Notes: generated by a model not told the origin, from the sequence alone. Shown: positions 37,201-51,834, numbered from the stretch's first letter. The stretch: 64,000 bases of DNA from Pogonophryne albipinna (GCA_028583405.1 CM053256.1:2722424-2786423); one strand, 5' to 3'. A program made the numbers and translations.

Positions 37201-40200
37201 ATTTTTACTCCCCATTCTCTTTTCCCTTCTCTTCTTTTTGAAGACGGCGGGATTTTTCTCCTCCTCCCTGACATAAAAGTAAACAACGTTGCCTGCAGGC
37301 ACAATTTTCCCAGCAACACAATAAAATGTGCAGTGAATTTATGATGGTCATCCATTAGCTCTTACCAAGGAAACATCACCCGTATCTGTCGTCCATCATT
37401 ATAATAGAGGGTTAATGCACTGAATTTACATAAAAAAGTCATATTGTCTGCATGAATTATTTACACCCTCAGCTGTTTTTTCCAATTTCCCTCTTTTTTT
37501 TTCCTCCTCTCCGTCCTCTCGTTCGTGGCGAGGTTTTTTTTGGACCAGATTCTTGTAGAGAAAAATCTGACAGTAAATTCTGCCGTGAGGTGGTCCTGTC
37601 GCCGCCACCTCTCAGTCCTAATATTTCTCTCTCTCTCTCTCCCTCCCTCCTGCCCTCCCTCTCATCCTCGTCTTCTGTCTTTGTCTATGAGGGACAGTAA
37701 GTGCTGGGGGGCATTGTGATGTGCTCATTTACGGCCCTCTGGTTGTTATCGAGTCAATCATCACTGAAAAAGCAAATTTCACTGGTGATGACAGTGCATT
37801 AGCTTATCAACTCCATGTTGTATTTGACAGCAAGTATTTAGAAGAACATGCAATGTGAGTTTGAAAAAGGTACAATATTAAACATAAATTATGAAAAACA
37901 TCCTTCATTACACCAGTCCATTTTATGTTAAAGTTACAAATCACGGGCGACAGCTAAGATTATTTCATCTTAATTCTTCAGTGGCCTAATCTGGTAAGGC
38001 ACACAAAATGATCACAGCGACAGGCGCACTACTGTAAGTGAATTATCCTGATATCACACCCGTATAATGAAGGCTTGTACAGCACTAACAGTTGCCTCTC
38101 AGACCCCGGGGAAAGGCTCAGTGATTGAGCAATTATGACAAGCTCAATTACTGTCATCATATTATTTTAGCTAATCCAACTCCGCCATGCTGAGCCTTCC
38201 ACTGCACTGATCACAGTGGCTTTTTCACTGTCACTGAGGTGAGAAAGTGCTGTCACTGACACCGCCTGTGCTCCCATGAACACGCTCAAATGAATATGTG
38301 GCAAATGTGTCAATCTACTGGTGTCTGCCTCTGTTTCTATTTTACTACTGGATGTCTCAGGGAGGGATGTCTTAATTTTTTCTAATTCAGCCTGACAGTG
38401 CCACAGGCGCTCTAGCCTGCTGAGCTAAATGTGTGACCCGCCTTGACAGAGTGCGGGTTTTGTGAGTTATCTGCTTCCCTGATATGGCTAACAGGCTTTC
38501 CAAGCAACGCTCACAGTGGCAGACGGAGACGCGGCGCTGCCGGGACTCTTCCGGCTGAGCAGTGAAGCAGTAGGATGCTCACAGGGGGCTGCGGGAAGTG
38601 AGGAGGGTTCAGGAGTAGTGTGAGGTATAAGAGGAACCTATACAAATCAGTGACCCTACAACCCTTCAGATAATCCTCCAACAGTGGGAGTGACATAGGT
38701 CAGTCAAACTGATGTAGATGAGGAGGTCAGTGTTGAGGAAAGTCAAAGACAAAACTTGCACGGAGCAGGTGTTTTGCAGAGACAGTAGCAGCTATGCCAG
38801 AGGTGTGAGGGAAGGTGAATGGATCAATTGGAGCTGAGCCTCAGGTATAACCTATTCTTATCCATATAACACCCCCACCCTCTCCTCCACACTGCAAACA
38901 TGGTGTTTCCTTCCCTCTGTGGTCTTGTTTATTCCTCTCACTGGTATACTTCTCCTAAGGGGCCTGATCCACGCTCGTCTCCGGGCCTGTTTCTCAGTGC
39001 TGTTAAGGAGGTGGGGATTAGAGGTCAGAAACATGGCCACCTCCTCCTCCGGCATCGATCGCATGTTTCAGGAAGTTATGAAGGCAATGAGTGCCCTGTT
39101 GAGGTGCAAGGTCAGGTTTGTGACCTAATGTCTTCCTCTACAGTGTTTAGTCTGTCAGTCATTCTTCAAACAACAAGGGTGTTGTTTGAATTTCTTTTTA
39201 CATTTTGTAAAACTCTTGTTTTGTCCCAATTTGCACTTGAGAATGCAATGCAAAGATCACATAGTATTTAGTATTGTTGCTGCATTAAGGTTGGTTTAAC
39301 AATATGATTACATAATACAAAAAAAATGTATTTTGATTTTCCAATCAGCTCTTTCAATCATTTTGATCAAAAATAACTTTAATAAAAACCTTGTCTTAAA
39401 CTCAAATATTTGTACACAAAGATAAATTGTTTCTGCATTTATGTCTAAATAGTCAGCAAGTAATAGAATCATACAATGCCACTACAACATTTTGGATAAA
39501 CTAAAACTAGATTAGTTTAACTTTTGATTTATACTGTTTTTGTGATTAGTTTTGTGGATATTCGTATTGTTTGTCTATATTTTTTTCAACTATAAGTCAT
39601 GTGTATCAAGTGCACAGTTATGTACCATCGGAAAATGTATGCCTGTAACATGTTTTATAAATAAGAACATTTATATGTATTGAAATGCATATTTATATTC
39701 GTCAATGTCACCATATCTCACAGATTATGTTGTAAGATTATGAAGTCGAGCTTTAAATCTTCCTTGCACAGCTACCAGTAAACTCATACTCTCACAACTT
39801 GCCAGAAAGGTAAACTAATCACTCACTTTGAAACAAAGTATCCCATGATGCTGAGAAGTGCTGAGAGGAACGCAAGCAGGTCAGCTTACTGTACAAATAG
39901 GGAGGCAAACAAATTTGCATATCAAAATTAAAAATCAATGTGTTCCACCTCACCTAATGACCAATCTCCCGACTGCTGCTCTTGGGCTCTGATTAACATT
40001 CAGGGGGGTTCAGGAGAAAATGTTAGAGCAAAGCATTAATCTCTCTCAGCAAAAAAGCTTGTATCTTCTGACAGGTGGGTCAAAGTTGCCGTTTAATCTA
40101 GCCCATAATTTCGAAAATGTGCTGACAGAGTGTATTTTAATACATTAAAACCAGGCCGTGTTTGAGAGAGCTCAAAGCGCGACACCTCAGCAGGAAGTCT

Positions 40201-42751
40201 GTGTCCCCGGCTCTGAGTTATGGCATGTTGGGAAAGACAGGAATACTGCCACCAAATCCAGAGGAATGCCATAATAAAAATGCATCTGCGAGCGAGAGGA
40301 GGTTGTTGATGTATGTTGTTCTGGCTGCTGAGATTTGCCTGGTGTTACTGTATATGCAAATATGGAATTAGGGCATATAGAAAAAAATATTTTTGATAAT
40401 AAACCAGCCTGAGGCAGCATTACAGATGTGTAAGGCTAAAATAACATAATCACTAAATTATAGATCCTAATGCTATCTCTAATTTATAAATTAAATTATT
40501 ACAATTTGCAGAAATGTAATCGTTCTTTCCAACATGAACAAAAGGAGAATAAGTAAGATGTTTCCTGGTGTTAAAATGTCTACTTTCCCTTGTTTTTAAC
40601 CCACAGTAAAACATGTCTGGATTTGTATCAAGCCCTTAAAGACCCTAAACCTGCCACAACTATGTATTTGTTCGATTGCCTGCACTTGACTTTATTGGCC
40701 GTGGGCAGGAAGGTGCCTTCAGAGGTGTCCTGCTTTCCTATTGAAAAATGTGTCTCTTACCTCTTGCCCAACCTAGTGGAAATAATATCACTCACACTGA
40801 GAGATCATGGTGTCAGGGTCAATTGTCCTGCAAGAGATGGGGGAGATGGGAGACATGTATTGATTTTTCATTTTGTTGGGGTAAGCAAGCATGTTGCGGC
40901 TGGGCGCGGGTGCATTGAGGCGGACAGAAGTGCTAGCCTGCTCTTCCAGCTTGTCACCCGTGAGCTGTGACTGCCCAGAGACACCTTGGAAACAATTATC
41001 ACACAAAACTATGAAAACACTATCTATATGTGCTTTTATTTGATCTTTAAAAATTCAAGAGAGTGCATACGCTCGAGGTAATAACCCATCCGTTCACATT
41101 ATTCAAAGCAAACAGAGCTGGTGGAGAGAATTTGGCCGGGAATCCAGAGAGGAAACTCAGCCAGCATCACCCCAGATAGAGAGGAGCCAGAGCTGGCACA
41201 CCATGCTGTGCTATGCAGGGCGGAAATACTTGTCAAACACATTACATGATGCCACAGGTCACAGGCGCATCCCAGCCGTCCGGCCCATGCCTAACAGCTA
41301 CAAACAGTGAATGAATGCCAAATATAACAACCTCTGTGAACTTTGCTTGGTATGTTCAGCTCGAACCGTCTCAAGCAGTTCATCTCTACAAAGAAGATGC
41401 CGTTTGATAAAGAGAGCAAGTGATTCCTATCAACTCCTCCATGTTCCTGTTCTTTTTGGCTTTGCAATAAATCTCATTTGGGGTCATAACCTTCAGCGTA
41501 TCCTTGTAAATGCTCCTGTGGTGGCGGGACACAAAATGTCTACAACTCATTCTGGAACATGGCAGGGTTTAGAAGCCCCTTCCCGTAAGATCACTTCCTG
41601 AATAAACATGCATTTTGTGCATCGCTCCCTGCTCCTCATTTGCAAAGGTTACGCTCTCGATGGTGGTCAGAGGCGTGACAGACATGCAGGGTGGAGAGCA
41701 CAGCGGTCATCTCTGCACCCCCGTCACCTTGATGACTGATGCAGCTCTCCACCCTCTACAGCGCTCTGCCTTCTCCACTGTCTCTGAGGGTCAGAGTTGA
41801 ATGCAGGCAATATGAGCTCATCAGTATACCTTACACTTCCTGTTACAGTGGTAGCCAGTTCCTAAATATTAATGCAATCCTCAACCCTTCATAATGCTGT
41901 TCAAAATAAACATTTGGTGCAGAATGAGACGTGTCTGTGACAAGAGTTGAGTGTCAGTCATTTCTGCAGGTCAAAGATGAGTATATCAGTAAATACACTC
42001 AAAACAGCCACACACATAGAACAGACAAACTTATTTTCTACAGAATGAAGGCGAATCTTTGGAGTTACTCAAATAAATACAACAACATGCCCAGGAGAAT
42101 TAGTTAGTTGCTTAAAAATAAATTCAATTTGTATCTTATTTTCACAGCCATTGTCCAGCACCGCTTTTAGTTTACTAACCCAGGTAATTTCCCTCATCAA
42201 TTTAAATCAATAAATGCCAGTTTATGAAAAAATGCCATAGAAGAGGAAGCTTTTACAGGAAAGCTGCTACACAGTGTATCAGCAAAGTAAACAAAGCAAC
42301 AATTATCTAAATCGCACCTTTCTAGATCAGACGCCACAAAGTACTTCACAATAAGACACAACTAAATAAACATACAAAGAGTTTGAGGTCTGGAGATGAC
42401 CATGCTAAACTGTATAGATGTATATGTTGGCAGAAAAAGGTAATGTTGATAACTAAAATAAATGATTTTAAAACTACAAAAATCCCAGTAAGAAGGGGAA
42501 TTCCATGCATCATTTCTATTTCAAGTAGCTTTCACACATATCTGTTGAAACTCATTCTTGTGCTAGGATGGGTGCAACGTACACTTCCTTTAAGCTGATG
42601 TTAAAACAAAAAAATCATCTAATCTAGCTATAAATCAAATTCCAATCACAGTTTATCAAAGTTTGAAAGGTCTCCAAGATCAGACGAGGCTCTTCTCACA
42701 CCTGTTAGGCATGTCAGTGTTCGGGTGAGGCTGGGTATTTTATGACAGGTA
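34226..42751. other. 8.5 kb of intergenic DNA with scattered motifs
   Basis: No supported gene. It includes a GT run at 35903-35928, a run of about 13 G near 35804-35816, CT-rich DNA near 37620-37670, and octamers ATTTGCAT at 39913-39920 and ATGCAAAT at 40354-40361. Mixed-composition stretches near 35230-35640 and 37740-38240 may be conserved non-coding DNA. The longest ORF (40590-40970, plus, 126 codons) starts at TTG and shows no domain. Confidence 0.4.
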
Positions 42752-42764
42752 ACACACACACACA

Positions 42765-42807
<43 letters not shown>
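42752..42807. repeat. (AC)n microsatellite
   Basis: An AC tract with one GT interruption near 42766. Confidence 0.95.
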
Positions 42808-44297
<1,490 letters not shown>

Positions 44298-44496
44298 AAC
44301 GTAAGAGAATGAGGCAGAGGAAGATTTATGGATCGTATCAATGTCTATATGCGAGTGTTTGATCAGGTGGCAATTTGAAGCTTTTTAGGATGAGTCTTTG
44401 TGCTGTGTGAACACGTTTGGAAATTGGTACTTTTTGTGCAGTTTGATTAGCTGATACTGTACGAGCAAGCAAATATGGAAACGAACTGAGGACAGC

Positions 44497-44552
44497 GTGT
44501 GTGTGTGTGTGTTTCTGTGTGTGTTCGTGTGTGTGTGTGTTTCTGTGTGTGT
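44497..44552. repeat. impure GT repeat
   Basis: GT runs separated by TTCT and TTC interruptions in a loosely repeated pattern. Confidence 0.85.
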
Positions 44553-47500
44553 AAGACAGAAAACTATGTGAGTGAAAGAAGATGAGTGTGTTTCGGTTTA
44601 TGTGACAAAAGTGTCTTTGAGGATCAGGATAGTAGATTTCCTGCTATTGTTTCTTTGGGTGTGTGTGTACCTATATGCAGGTGTGCGTGCTTGTGTGTGA
44701 ACATATTCTCTCAGACTTACCGTAGAAGTGTCACCAGCTGCCAGTCAAAGTCAAAGGGGTCAGAGGGCAGAACCTGGGGATCCAAGGTCGCTTGCATCTC
44801 CTCACCAGTCTCACCACGCAGCTCTATTACAGGCAGCAGGGCAAACATGAGGGTCAACATTCATAAACCAGCGTGGAATGCATATACATGCAAAACAAAT
44901 ATATTAATATAGTGTTCAAGTGTTTTTTCATGTCATTCCATTATGTTCATGTCTGAACTCTTCTTACTCATCAATGTTCCTTGTCTCGTCCAGTTCTGTG
45001 AGTTTGAAGCCGTCCAGCTCATCACGTGGTCCACAGCTGTGACAGCACTAACCTCTCTGTGCCTTAAGTCATTAGACATGCCGTACGCTCTTTATCTGCC
45101 ACCCACTTTCCTCAGCCCCTTCCCTTTTTTCCTCCCTTTGCCACCCCCTCACCCGGTCATAAAGAATAGACAGATATACAGGAAGAGACAGAGAAAACCC
45201 TATCTCTTTTTGTTGCAGCTTTAATTTACTTTGAACATTAATATTTCAGGACCCTCTGCAGGCTTGGTGCGGGAGCCGGTGGGAGCTACTGTGTGTGTTG
45301 ATGCATGTGTGTGTGTGTGTGTCACATTCCAGCTGTAGAAAGGGAAAGGATAAATATTTTAACGGGCCTTATTGGAGACCCCTGTACCGACTCCACCAAA
45401 CCAACATGGCATGGGTGCATGGCGGCAACACGGTTCACCTGGCTGCTCTGACCTTTGTGGCTTTGTCTACTCATGTCCTTTATTTCACTCTTTCCTTTGT
45501 GATTAGTTGTTGTGCTTTTCGTTATGCAACCAGGTTTGTCATCAATTAAAGATTAGCATTACCTCTTTTCAAAATAAGCTTTATTACAAGCTTTAATACT
45601 GGCCACAATGACTTATGAACCAACAGGTGAAACTCATTCTTATAAAGACATGTCCAAAGTCAATGGACAACTTGGTTGTGGAAATGGTGGAATTTAAATA
45701 TTTCCTTTTCATAATTCTATGTGATAATCAGGCGATAGTTAATTAGCAATATATCAAATACAAATACGATTTGGTTATGTCCTCACTTCTCGTGTCTGTC
45801 AAACAGCACAGTAGACAATTGAAACAGTTCTATCCTATTACTTTTAAGACCGTAAAAGTCAAGTTGAGTAATACGTTGTTATATATTCATAACAATTAGT
45901 TCAACCATTTTGATAAACATTTAATAGTTTCAGGCATTTTTTTATGTAAATAAAAATTATTATTATTATTCGATTTTAGCTTCTCCAATAGAGGTTTGTA
46001 TAAATGAGAATATATTTGGTCAGACAACACAAAACAACAATATGACGTGCCAGAAGATTGGTTAGATGTTCAATAGTCAAATAATCAATATTACTAATAA
46101 TTAATTCTGGATTATTACAATTTGTATCCTGATTGATCATATTACTTGAACCATGCTGATTTATTTTTGACAATGTTGCAGCATTTATAGAGCCAAGCAA
46201 TTAACTTGTGTACACAATTATTATTTTATAAGAAACAGATTAGCCCACACTATATTTACAATAAACTGAAATCATCCTTGACAGGTGCATTAAGAAGCAA
46301 ATATCAGGCACAACATGACCTCAAACAAATGTGTCCTAGTACATAAAGGTGCAGTGTACCGAGAGAAAAACGACAAATAAGCAATTTGGAAGAGTTGGAA
46401 TTGGATTTTGAAGTTGGAAGAGGATGATGAGGATGCAGGGCAGCTTCTATCACAGATCAGTGGGTCTCTGAGCGGGGGTCTCCCGGTCGCTGCATCAGGG
46501 GCGCCCGGCAGGAGGCCATATTGAAATGAGGTGCCTTCCCCCAGGCTCTTAGCCACCCCTGACATTTGAGTGTATGTGTGAGTGAGTGTGTGTGTGTGTT
46601 GAGTGTTTAGGGTGAAGGGTGGGGGCTTGTGTTTCCGCCAGACCCAATTGCCTATGCTCCCCTGCAACTCGTTTCCCCCTTCTTCTACCTCTACCCGCCC
46701 TCACACTCTTTCGATTGGACCCGGTTTCTCATTTGCCTATTCATTTAAAAGCACAAAATGCCTACTGAGATCCAATATGGGGTTGAGGCAGGGGGGCGAG
46801 AGTGGGCCCTCAGCAGGGGTGGAAAACACAGCAACAACAAGATGAAGAGAAGGAGGTGGTGGAGAGTGAAGGAGAGAGGTGGAGGATACCCAGACCTCCG
46901 ACAGCAGATGGCTTGAAATGGCTTCCCGGCTCACTGTTTTCTTTCCTTTCCTCCTCTTTCTTCCATGTCTCCTTCTCTGCCTTATCTCTCTGTCCCTGTT
47001 TTCTCTATTTCTCTGTTTTTCCTCACTGATGCTCTGCTCACTGGGGTGGTGCTGAGATTGGGAAGTGCAGCCCGTTTGACCCTGCTGCTGAGTCGAAGCA
47101 GGGGTTCGGACCAAACCCTGTGTGTGTCTGTGAAGGTCTGTTTTTAAAGAAACCACCCTCTGTCCACCTCTCTGTCATTATTTCACACCCTTTCTTCCCC
47201 TCACCTAAGAGACTTCCGAGACTCTAAAAGCCAAAGCAAAGCCCAACTTCTGAAAGTTCTTTCTGTGGGTTGGAAAAGTCAAAGAAGATAGCACTTTGTA
47301 TAAATGCTAAAGGAAACGTGGTTAGCCCTGAGTAGCAGCGCAAGCACTGTATGACATGTTTTATGCATGGCCGCTGGGTCTCTCAGGTCGGGGAGTTTCA
47401 CATCAACAAAGTGCGGAGGGTGGCTAAAGGTGAAAGGCATACTGGCAGAGGGCGTTGGGGGGTGAGAGAGGAAGAGAGACGAGGAGTGGGTCGAGAGGAC

Positions 47501-47751
47501 TCAGAGTAAACAGTTCTAGATTCAAGCAGTGATTCAGTCAGTGAGGCAGAGACCTGAACATAATGTAGTCGATGGAGAGTGTTTGTAGCCAGTGGACAAA
47601 TACAGAACCAAAAAGTTTAGACTTCACTTTTATTAACTGTCGGAAAACACTGACTGCCATTACATTATTTAATGACAACAAGGGTGTTAGATTATTAGAA
47701 ATAATGCTGGCTGACCAATCATTGCAGGAAAAAATGACATTGTACAAACTT
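44553..47751. other. intergenic DNA, one exon-like segment
   Basis: Mostly AT-rich. The minus-strand segment 44721-44823 has splice-like borders and an open, protein-like frame and is discussed as a finding. A weaker CTCF-like match (11 of 13) occurs at 47442-47454. No complete gene can be built. Confidence 0.4.
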
Positions 47752-47905
47752 GTGTCCAAACTCAGTGGTTAGAGCCTCCTTTTGCATTATCTGCTGCAAA
47801 GTATGCTGGTTCGACTCCCAAGGCCGGCGAACATCATCAGGCAACGTCGCCCCCTCTTTTAACTTTGCATCTCAAATAAAGGCACTGCATGGGCTAAAAA
47901 AAGCA
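47752..47905 (+). mobile_element. tRNA-derived SINE
   Basis: An internal RNA polymerase III promoter is visible: an A-box-like AACTCAGTGGTTAGAG at about 47759-47774 and a canonical B box GGTTCGACTCC at 47808-47818. A unique SINE body follows, with a terminal AAATAAAGGCA phrase and then an AT-rich simple repeat. There is no tRNA acceptor-stem pairing or 3' end, so it is a retroposed tRNA-like head rather than a tRNA gene. The exact family could not be named. Confidence 0.65.
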
Positions 47906-47953
47906 TGTATATATCACTATATATATATATATGTATATATGTATGTATGTATG

Positions 47954-47984
<31 letters not shown>

Positions 47985-47999
47985 GTATATATCACTATA
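47906..47999. repeat. (TA)n/(TATG)n simple repeat
   Basis: A low-complexity TA and TATG array bordered on each side by the same 16-mer, TGTATATATCACTATA (47906-47921 and 47984-47999), suggesting expansion between duplicated flanks. Confidence 0.9.
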
Positions 48000-48061
48000 G
48001 AGTAAAATTCAAGAGTATATTGTGGCACGTGTTTAAAGGGGCACAAAATAAATATAACTAA

Positions 48062-49032
48062 TGGCGCATTTCCACTACAGCGCGGAGCTCGCTTTAAGCG
48101 TGCCGTGCCGTGCCCGGCCCGTTTTTGGTTGCGTTTCCACTTGGCGTAGTTCCGGCTAGCGGGTACTATTTCACAGTTTTTCTGGCCCCATAAAATCGAG
48201 GTTCTTTCCGGGCCAACAACCAGGCTGAGTCGGGCTGAGTATGCTAAACTAGTGAGAGAATCGCTGGCAACTACAACAAAATGAACATATTTGACCGTGA
48301 TTTAATTGCAATACACGTTTCAAAATGATGCCGAAGTAACAACATACTGATACCGGTTAGTAAAAACCATGAATTAATGCTTTGACAAGTCTGCAGACAG
48401 ACGGCAGGCAAAACACCTTTTAAAATACGTGTTGTCTAAATGGAGCTTGGCTAAGCTAACGTTATATATGCTCCGACCGTCCACACTCACAACAACGGCC
48501 TATACAGACATAAATAAACCAGCGACTGTATTCGCCATGACACAGGCAGTCTGTGGTTTGTACTTGTTTAACTTTTGTCTAGTTTCTGAACAGATATGAG
48601 GAGCTGTGAGCTTGACTCCACTTCGAGCGATAGAATTACAAACAAAGCACTTATATACTAATCAAGGACTGGCTTATCTAAAGCCAGTTCAGTAGCACTT
48701 GAAATGTTTGCTCTATGAAACCTGATGTACTTATATGATTCTGTTTTCTTCAAGTTTGTATCTTATTGGTCGAACGCACTTATTGTAAATCGCTTTGGAT
48801 AAAAGTGTCAGCTAAATGCAATGTAATGTAATGAGTGCTAACAGCTAACGGCTGATGTTGTTTTTTTGGGGTTCTCAATGAAGATGACGTCACGGCTCCG
48901 CCTACACTGTGTTACTATAGTTACTGCTCCAGCTACTACTGTAATGGAAATGCAGCATAAAGTGAGCCAGTCCTAACAAGGCCTAACGAGGCCTAGCCAT
49001 ACCGAGCGAGGCCCTGTAGTGGAAATGCGCCA
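48062..49032. mobile_element. non-autonomous DNA transposon (MITE-like) with perfect terminal inverted repeats
   Basis: Both ends carry a perfect inverted repeat, GGCGCATTTCCACTACAG at 48063-48080 and its complement at 49014-49031; one further T/A pair extends it to 19 bp. A weaker subterminal copy of the TTTCCACT motif occurs inside each end (near 48135 and 48941). The trinucleotide AAT flanks the GGCGC...GCGCC form on both sides and may be a 3-bp target duplication, which would suggest a PIF/Harbinger-type origin, but this is weak. No transposase ORF is present. An L2-type tail is nested inside. Confidence 0.8.
48640..48836 (+). mobile_element. L2-clade LINE or SINE 3' tail nested in the MITE
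   Basis: The segment carries GCTTATCTAAAGCCAGTT, TGAAACCTGATGTACTTAT, ATCGCTTTGGATAAAAGTGT and ends in ATGTAATGTAATG. The TCGCTTTGGATAAAAG phrase and the TGTAA repeat tail are hallmarks of fish L2-type (UnaL2-like) 3' ends. No coding part remains. Its position between the two MITE ends means it was either inserted into, or carried by, that element. Confidence 0.65.
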
Positions 49033-51834
49033 ATAGATCTGAAAACACCTGGTGACCTCTTGCCTTTTTATGTTTGTGGAATATCAACAAGGGCAAAAAC
49101 AGCCAGCCCTTTTAATCATGAACCTGGTATAGCTGAATTAACTTGGAGAGATGTGGATTTGAAACAGTGAAGAAACGCATTGTTTGCACAGTAAATACTT
49201 TCCCCACTCTCTATGTCCACCTTGAACATGGGGTTGAGCACCGGTTAAGAATAGACCTTCATATTTATAGGTCAAGCCGTTCATATAGAAGGTATATTAG
49301 CAGGTATTTCATGCAGAAACAACATATGTGGCAGGAGAGTAAATGAAACAGGGTGGTGTTAGAACAAGTTTTTTATCTGATGAAAACAAAGGAAAACAGG
49401 AAGTAGCTGTTTAGTGGTTGCATCTAACAACCATCTTTACACTTAAACAGCCTTTTCTCTGATCTCACGCCATTCTCTTTTATCTGTTTGAGTACACATA
49501 AACAGAGACTCACTGCACCAGGCTAATTGCAAAGGCGATGCAATTTCCAGAACATAAACAAAATCAAAGGGGGCAGCACTTTCTCCCTTCCCCGTTCCCT
49601 CTTTAATGTTATTCAGTAAGTGAATTTGGGTCCACCTCACAGAAACACCTCTCCTTGTTGTTAAAAAACATATTCTTCGCCTTTGCCAAAGAAAATCATA
49701 ATGGAAGCTTATTAAAAACCCCAAAAGACCATTAATCGACTCTTTTTACAGCTCTTCCAGAGATGGGGGACCAGCACCAAACCTAAAAGTTGCAATTCAA
49801 ATGGTGATCTAATTGCATGCTTATTCATATCGATTTCAAAAGTGAAAGTTCGCCACAGCATTTTATGTTTCTTTCATTCCTCCCCTGCAATATGTGGTTG
49901 CTTATTTCAATGCTTCCATTGATGGCGTGTCTGTTGTCTGTATTCCACGTGAATATTTAAAGCAGGAAATGCTGAAAGCACAACGTTTACAACTACATTG
50001 TCCCAAAACACTGCAATCAGGAGATGATCTCACATATGCAAAAAAGGAAAAACAAGCGGACCCCCTCGCTTTCACGTTTGACAGAGTACCTATCCCTGTT
50101 GAATACATTAGAGGACCGGTAGAATGAGAGCAAATTAATGCCCGCTCACTTCCCCAGCACCCGGCCTCGCTGCAGTCGGGATGGAAAACAACGATTCGTC
50201 CCCATTACATTTTTCATCATACCTGCGTGAGCGGATATCTACCTCCCGCCCACCATGAGACAATGTGAAACACACATGTCCTCCCTTCAGAGGCTACCCA
50301 CACACTACATCTGTGCCTACACCTTGACCTTGCAAAATAACTCTGTGACAATCCTGAATGATAAGCACTGGGGTTAAGATTCAAAGCCTCCAGGATCCAG
50401 AGGAGTGAAAAGGATGGGAAAAAATGAGGGAAAGTCAGCAACAAACACAAGGAGAGATGATGGAGATGAGGGGGGGAAAGGGGCCAAGAAGGACATATAT
50501 CCCCCTTTATGCCCACCTTATTGGCGAGTGGTGACCCTGGACGTGGGGCTATTGTCTAGGCTCCTTATCATAATGTAGGCTGTGTTGTCTTCTCCATTAC
50601 ACCTCGGCCATTCAATTAGCCCCCATTACCATAGTAATAGAGCGCAGCGTCGCGGGGGTCAGGACTGACAAGGGGAGGAGGAGAGCGGTCAGAGGGAGAG
50701 AGAAGGAGACAGAGAAAAATATGTCAGTATACCTGTGGTATTATAACTATTAGGGCAACACAATGTTAGGTAGTAAAATCATACAGGTATTACTGGAGAA
50801 GAGTAAAGGACGCAGACAGAAGGGAGGGAAAACATTTTAAGGTTATAGTTGACTTCTTAAATGTGGTTGAGTAGTCCCTCGATGTCACCTTGGGATCTGG
50901 ACAATCTGATAAAAGCAATGACCTTGTAAGACATTGTGCATTTTCAAAAGAGGCAATACATTTATCAAAGAAATGAAAGGAGAGAGCCAATGACAAGCGG
51001 CCAATTTGACTGTTTTCCACATCATCAATAGTGACTTGCAACAACTGGCACTAAGTGGTAGTGATTACCAATAATGAGTGTTGCAAAGCAAACGGCTACA
51101 CAAGAAGACTCCTGTTGATAAAGCATTTTTTTAAAGAGCAAGAGAAAGAGGGGAGGGGGGCGGTGAAGATGATGACATTGAGATAGTGTGAATATCAGTC
51201 AGTGAGAACTTCATCGTTTGCTTTGACGGAGTGACAACACAGAGAGTATGGATAGGAATGATAACAGATGACAAGAGGGTCCAGGAGAACAGATCTGTGT
51301 TAGCGAAGATGTTAAGAAAAGAAAACAACTTCCTCGAAATACTGATGGGCACAGGATAAATACCAAGTCAGTGATTTACATTTTGTATAAGGATGCCACA
51401 GCTTTATTGTGCACTTCCTCTCCTGTTCCCCTTTCTTTGTCTTTCATCTTATCCCTATTTCCCCACCCCTTAATCACCAGTGTCTGTCTATTTATCTCAC
51501 TGCCTAAAACTCAATGAAGCTCATCCTTTATGCCCTCATTTTCCAGTTTTTTTTATTCTAATATTCTCTCCAACTTCCCCCCCCCCGCAAACTCTTCCAA
51601 ACTTGCTTTCCCTTCCCATTTGTCTTGTTTTCTCCTTGTCAGAGCCCTTGCCAAGGCTCGTGCCAAGCAACCAGTGCCTGCCTCTTGTCCCTGTCTGCAT
51701 GTTGTCCTGTTGTCGCTGCCACTTTCTGGCATCGAACCCATGTGAGAGAGAGAGAACGATGGTGAGAGAGACAGAGAGAAAGGCGAGGGGCAAAGAAGAA
51801 AGGCAAGGAAACAAGGGAATGCATGCAGATGCAG
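49033..51834. other. intergenic DNA with possible regulatory patches
   Basis: No gene supported. TAAT-rich, non-repetitive patches at about 49730-49850 and 50560-50665 (CATTCAATTAGCCCCC then CATTACCATAGTAATAG) resemble conserved non-coding DNA. The 77-codon frame near 49894-50127 begins at GTG and has no recognisable domain. Confidence 0.4.

Noticed and set aside
40590..40970. 126-codon plus-strand ORF with an acceptor-like sequence at its start
   Set aside because: It begins at TTG, has no recognisable domain, and several chance ORFs of this length are expected in six frames of a 64-kb AT-rich window.
44943..45224. Exon-like region readable on both strands near 44.96-45.03 kb
   Set aside because: Both strands offer plausible frames and partial splice signals, which argues for chance. 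The minus-strand acceptor is weak and the plus-strand frame runs into pyrimidine-rich sequence.
47752..47830. tRNA gene
   Set aside because: A and B box motifs are present, but there is no acceptor-stem pairing or proper 3' end, and a SINE body follows.
49894..50127. 77-codon protein-like plus-strand frame
   Set aside because: It starts at GTG, has no domain, and lies in AT-rich DNA without splice borders that I could support.
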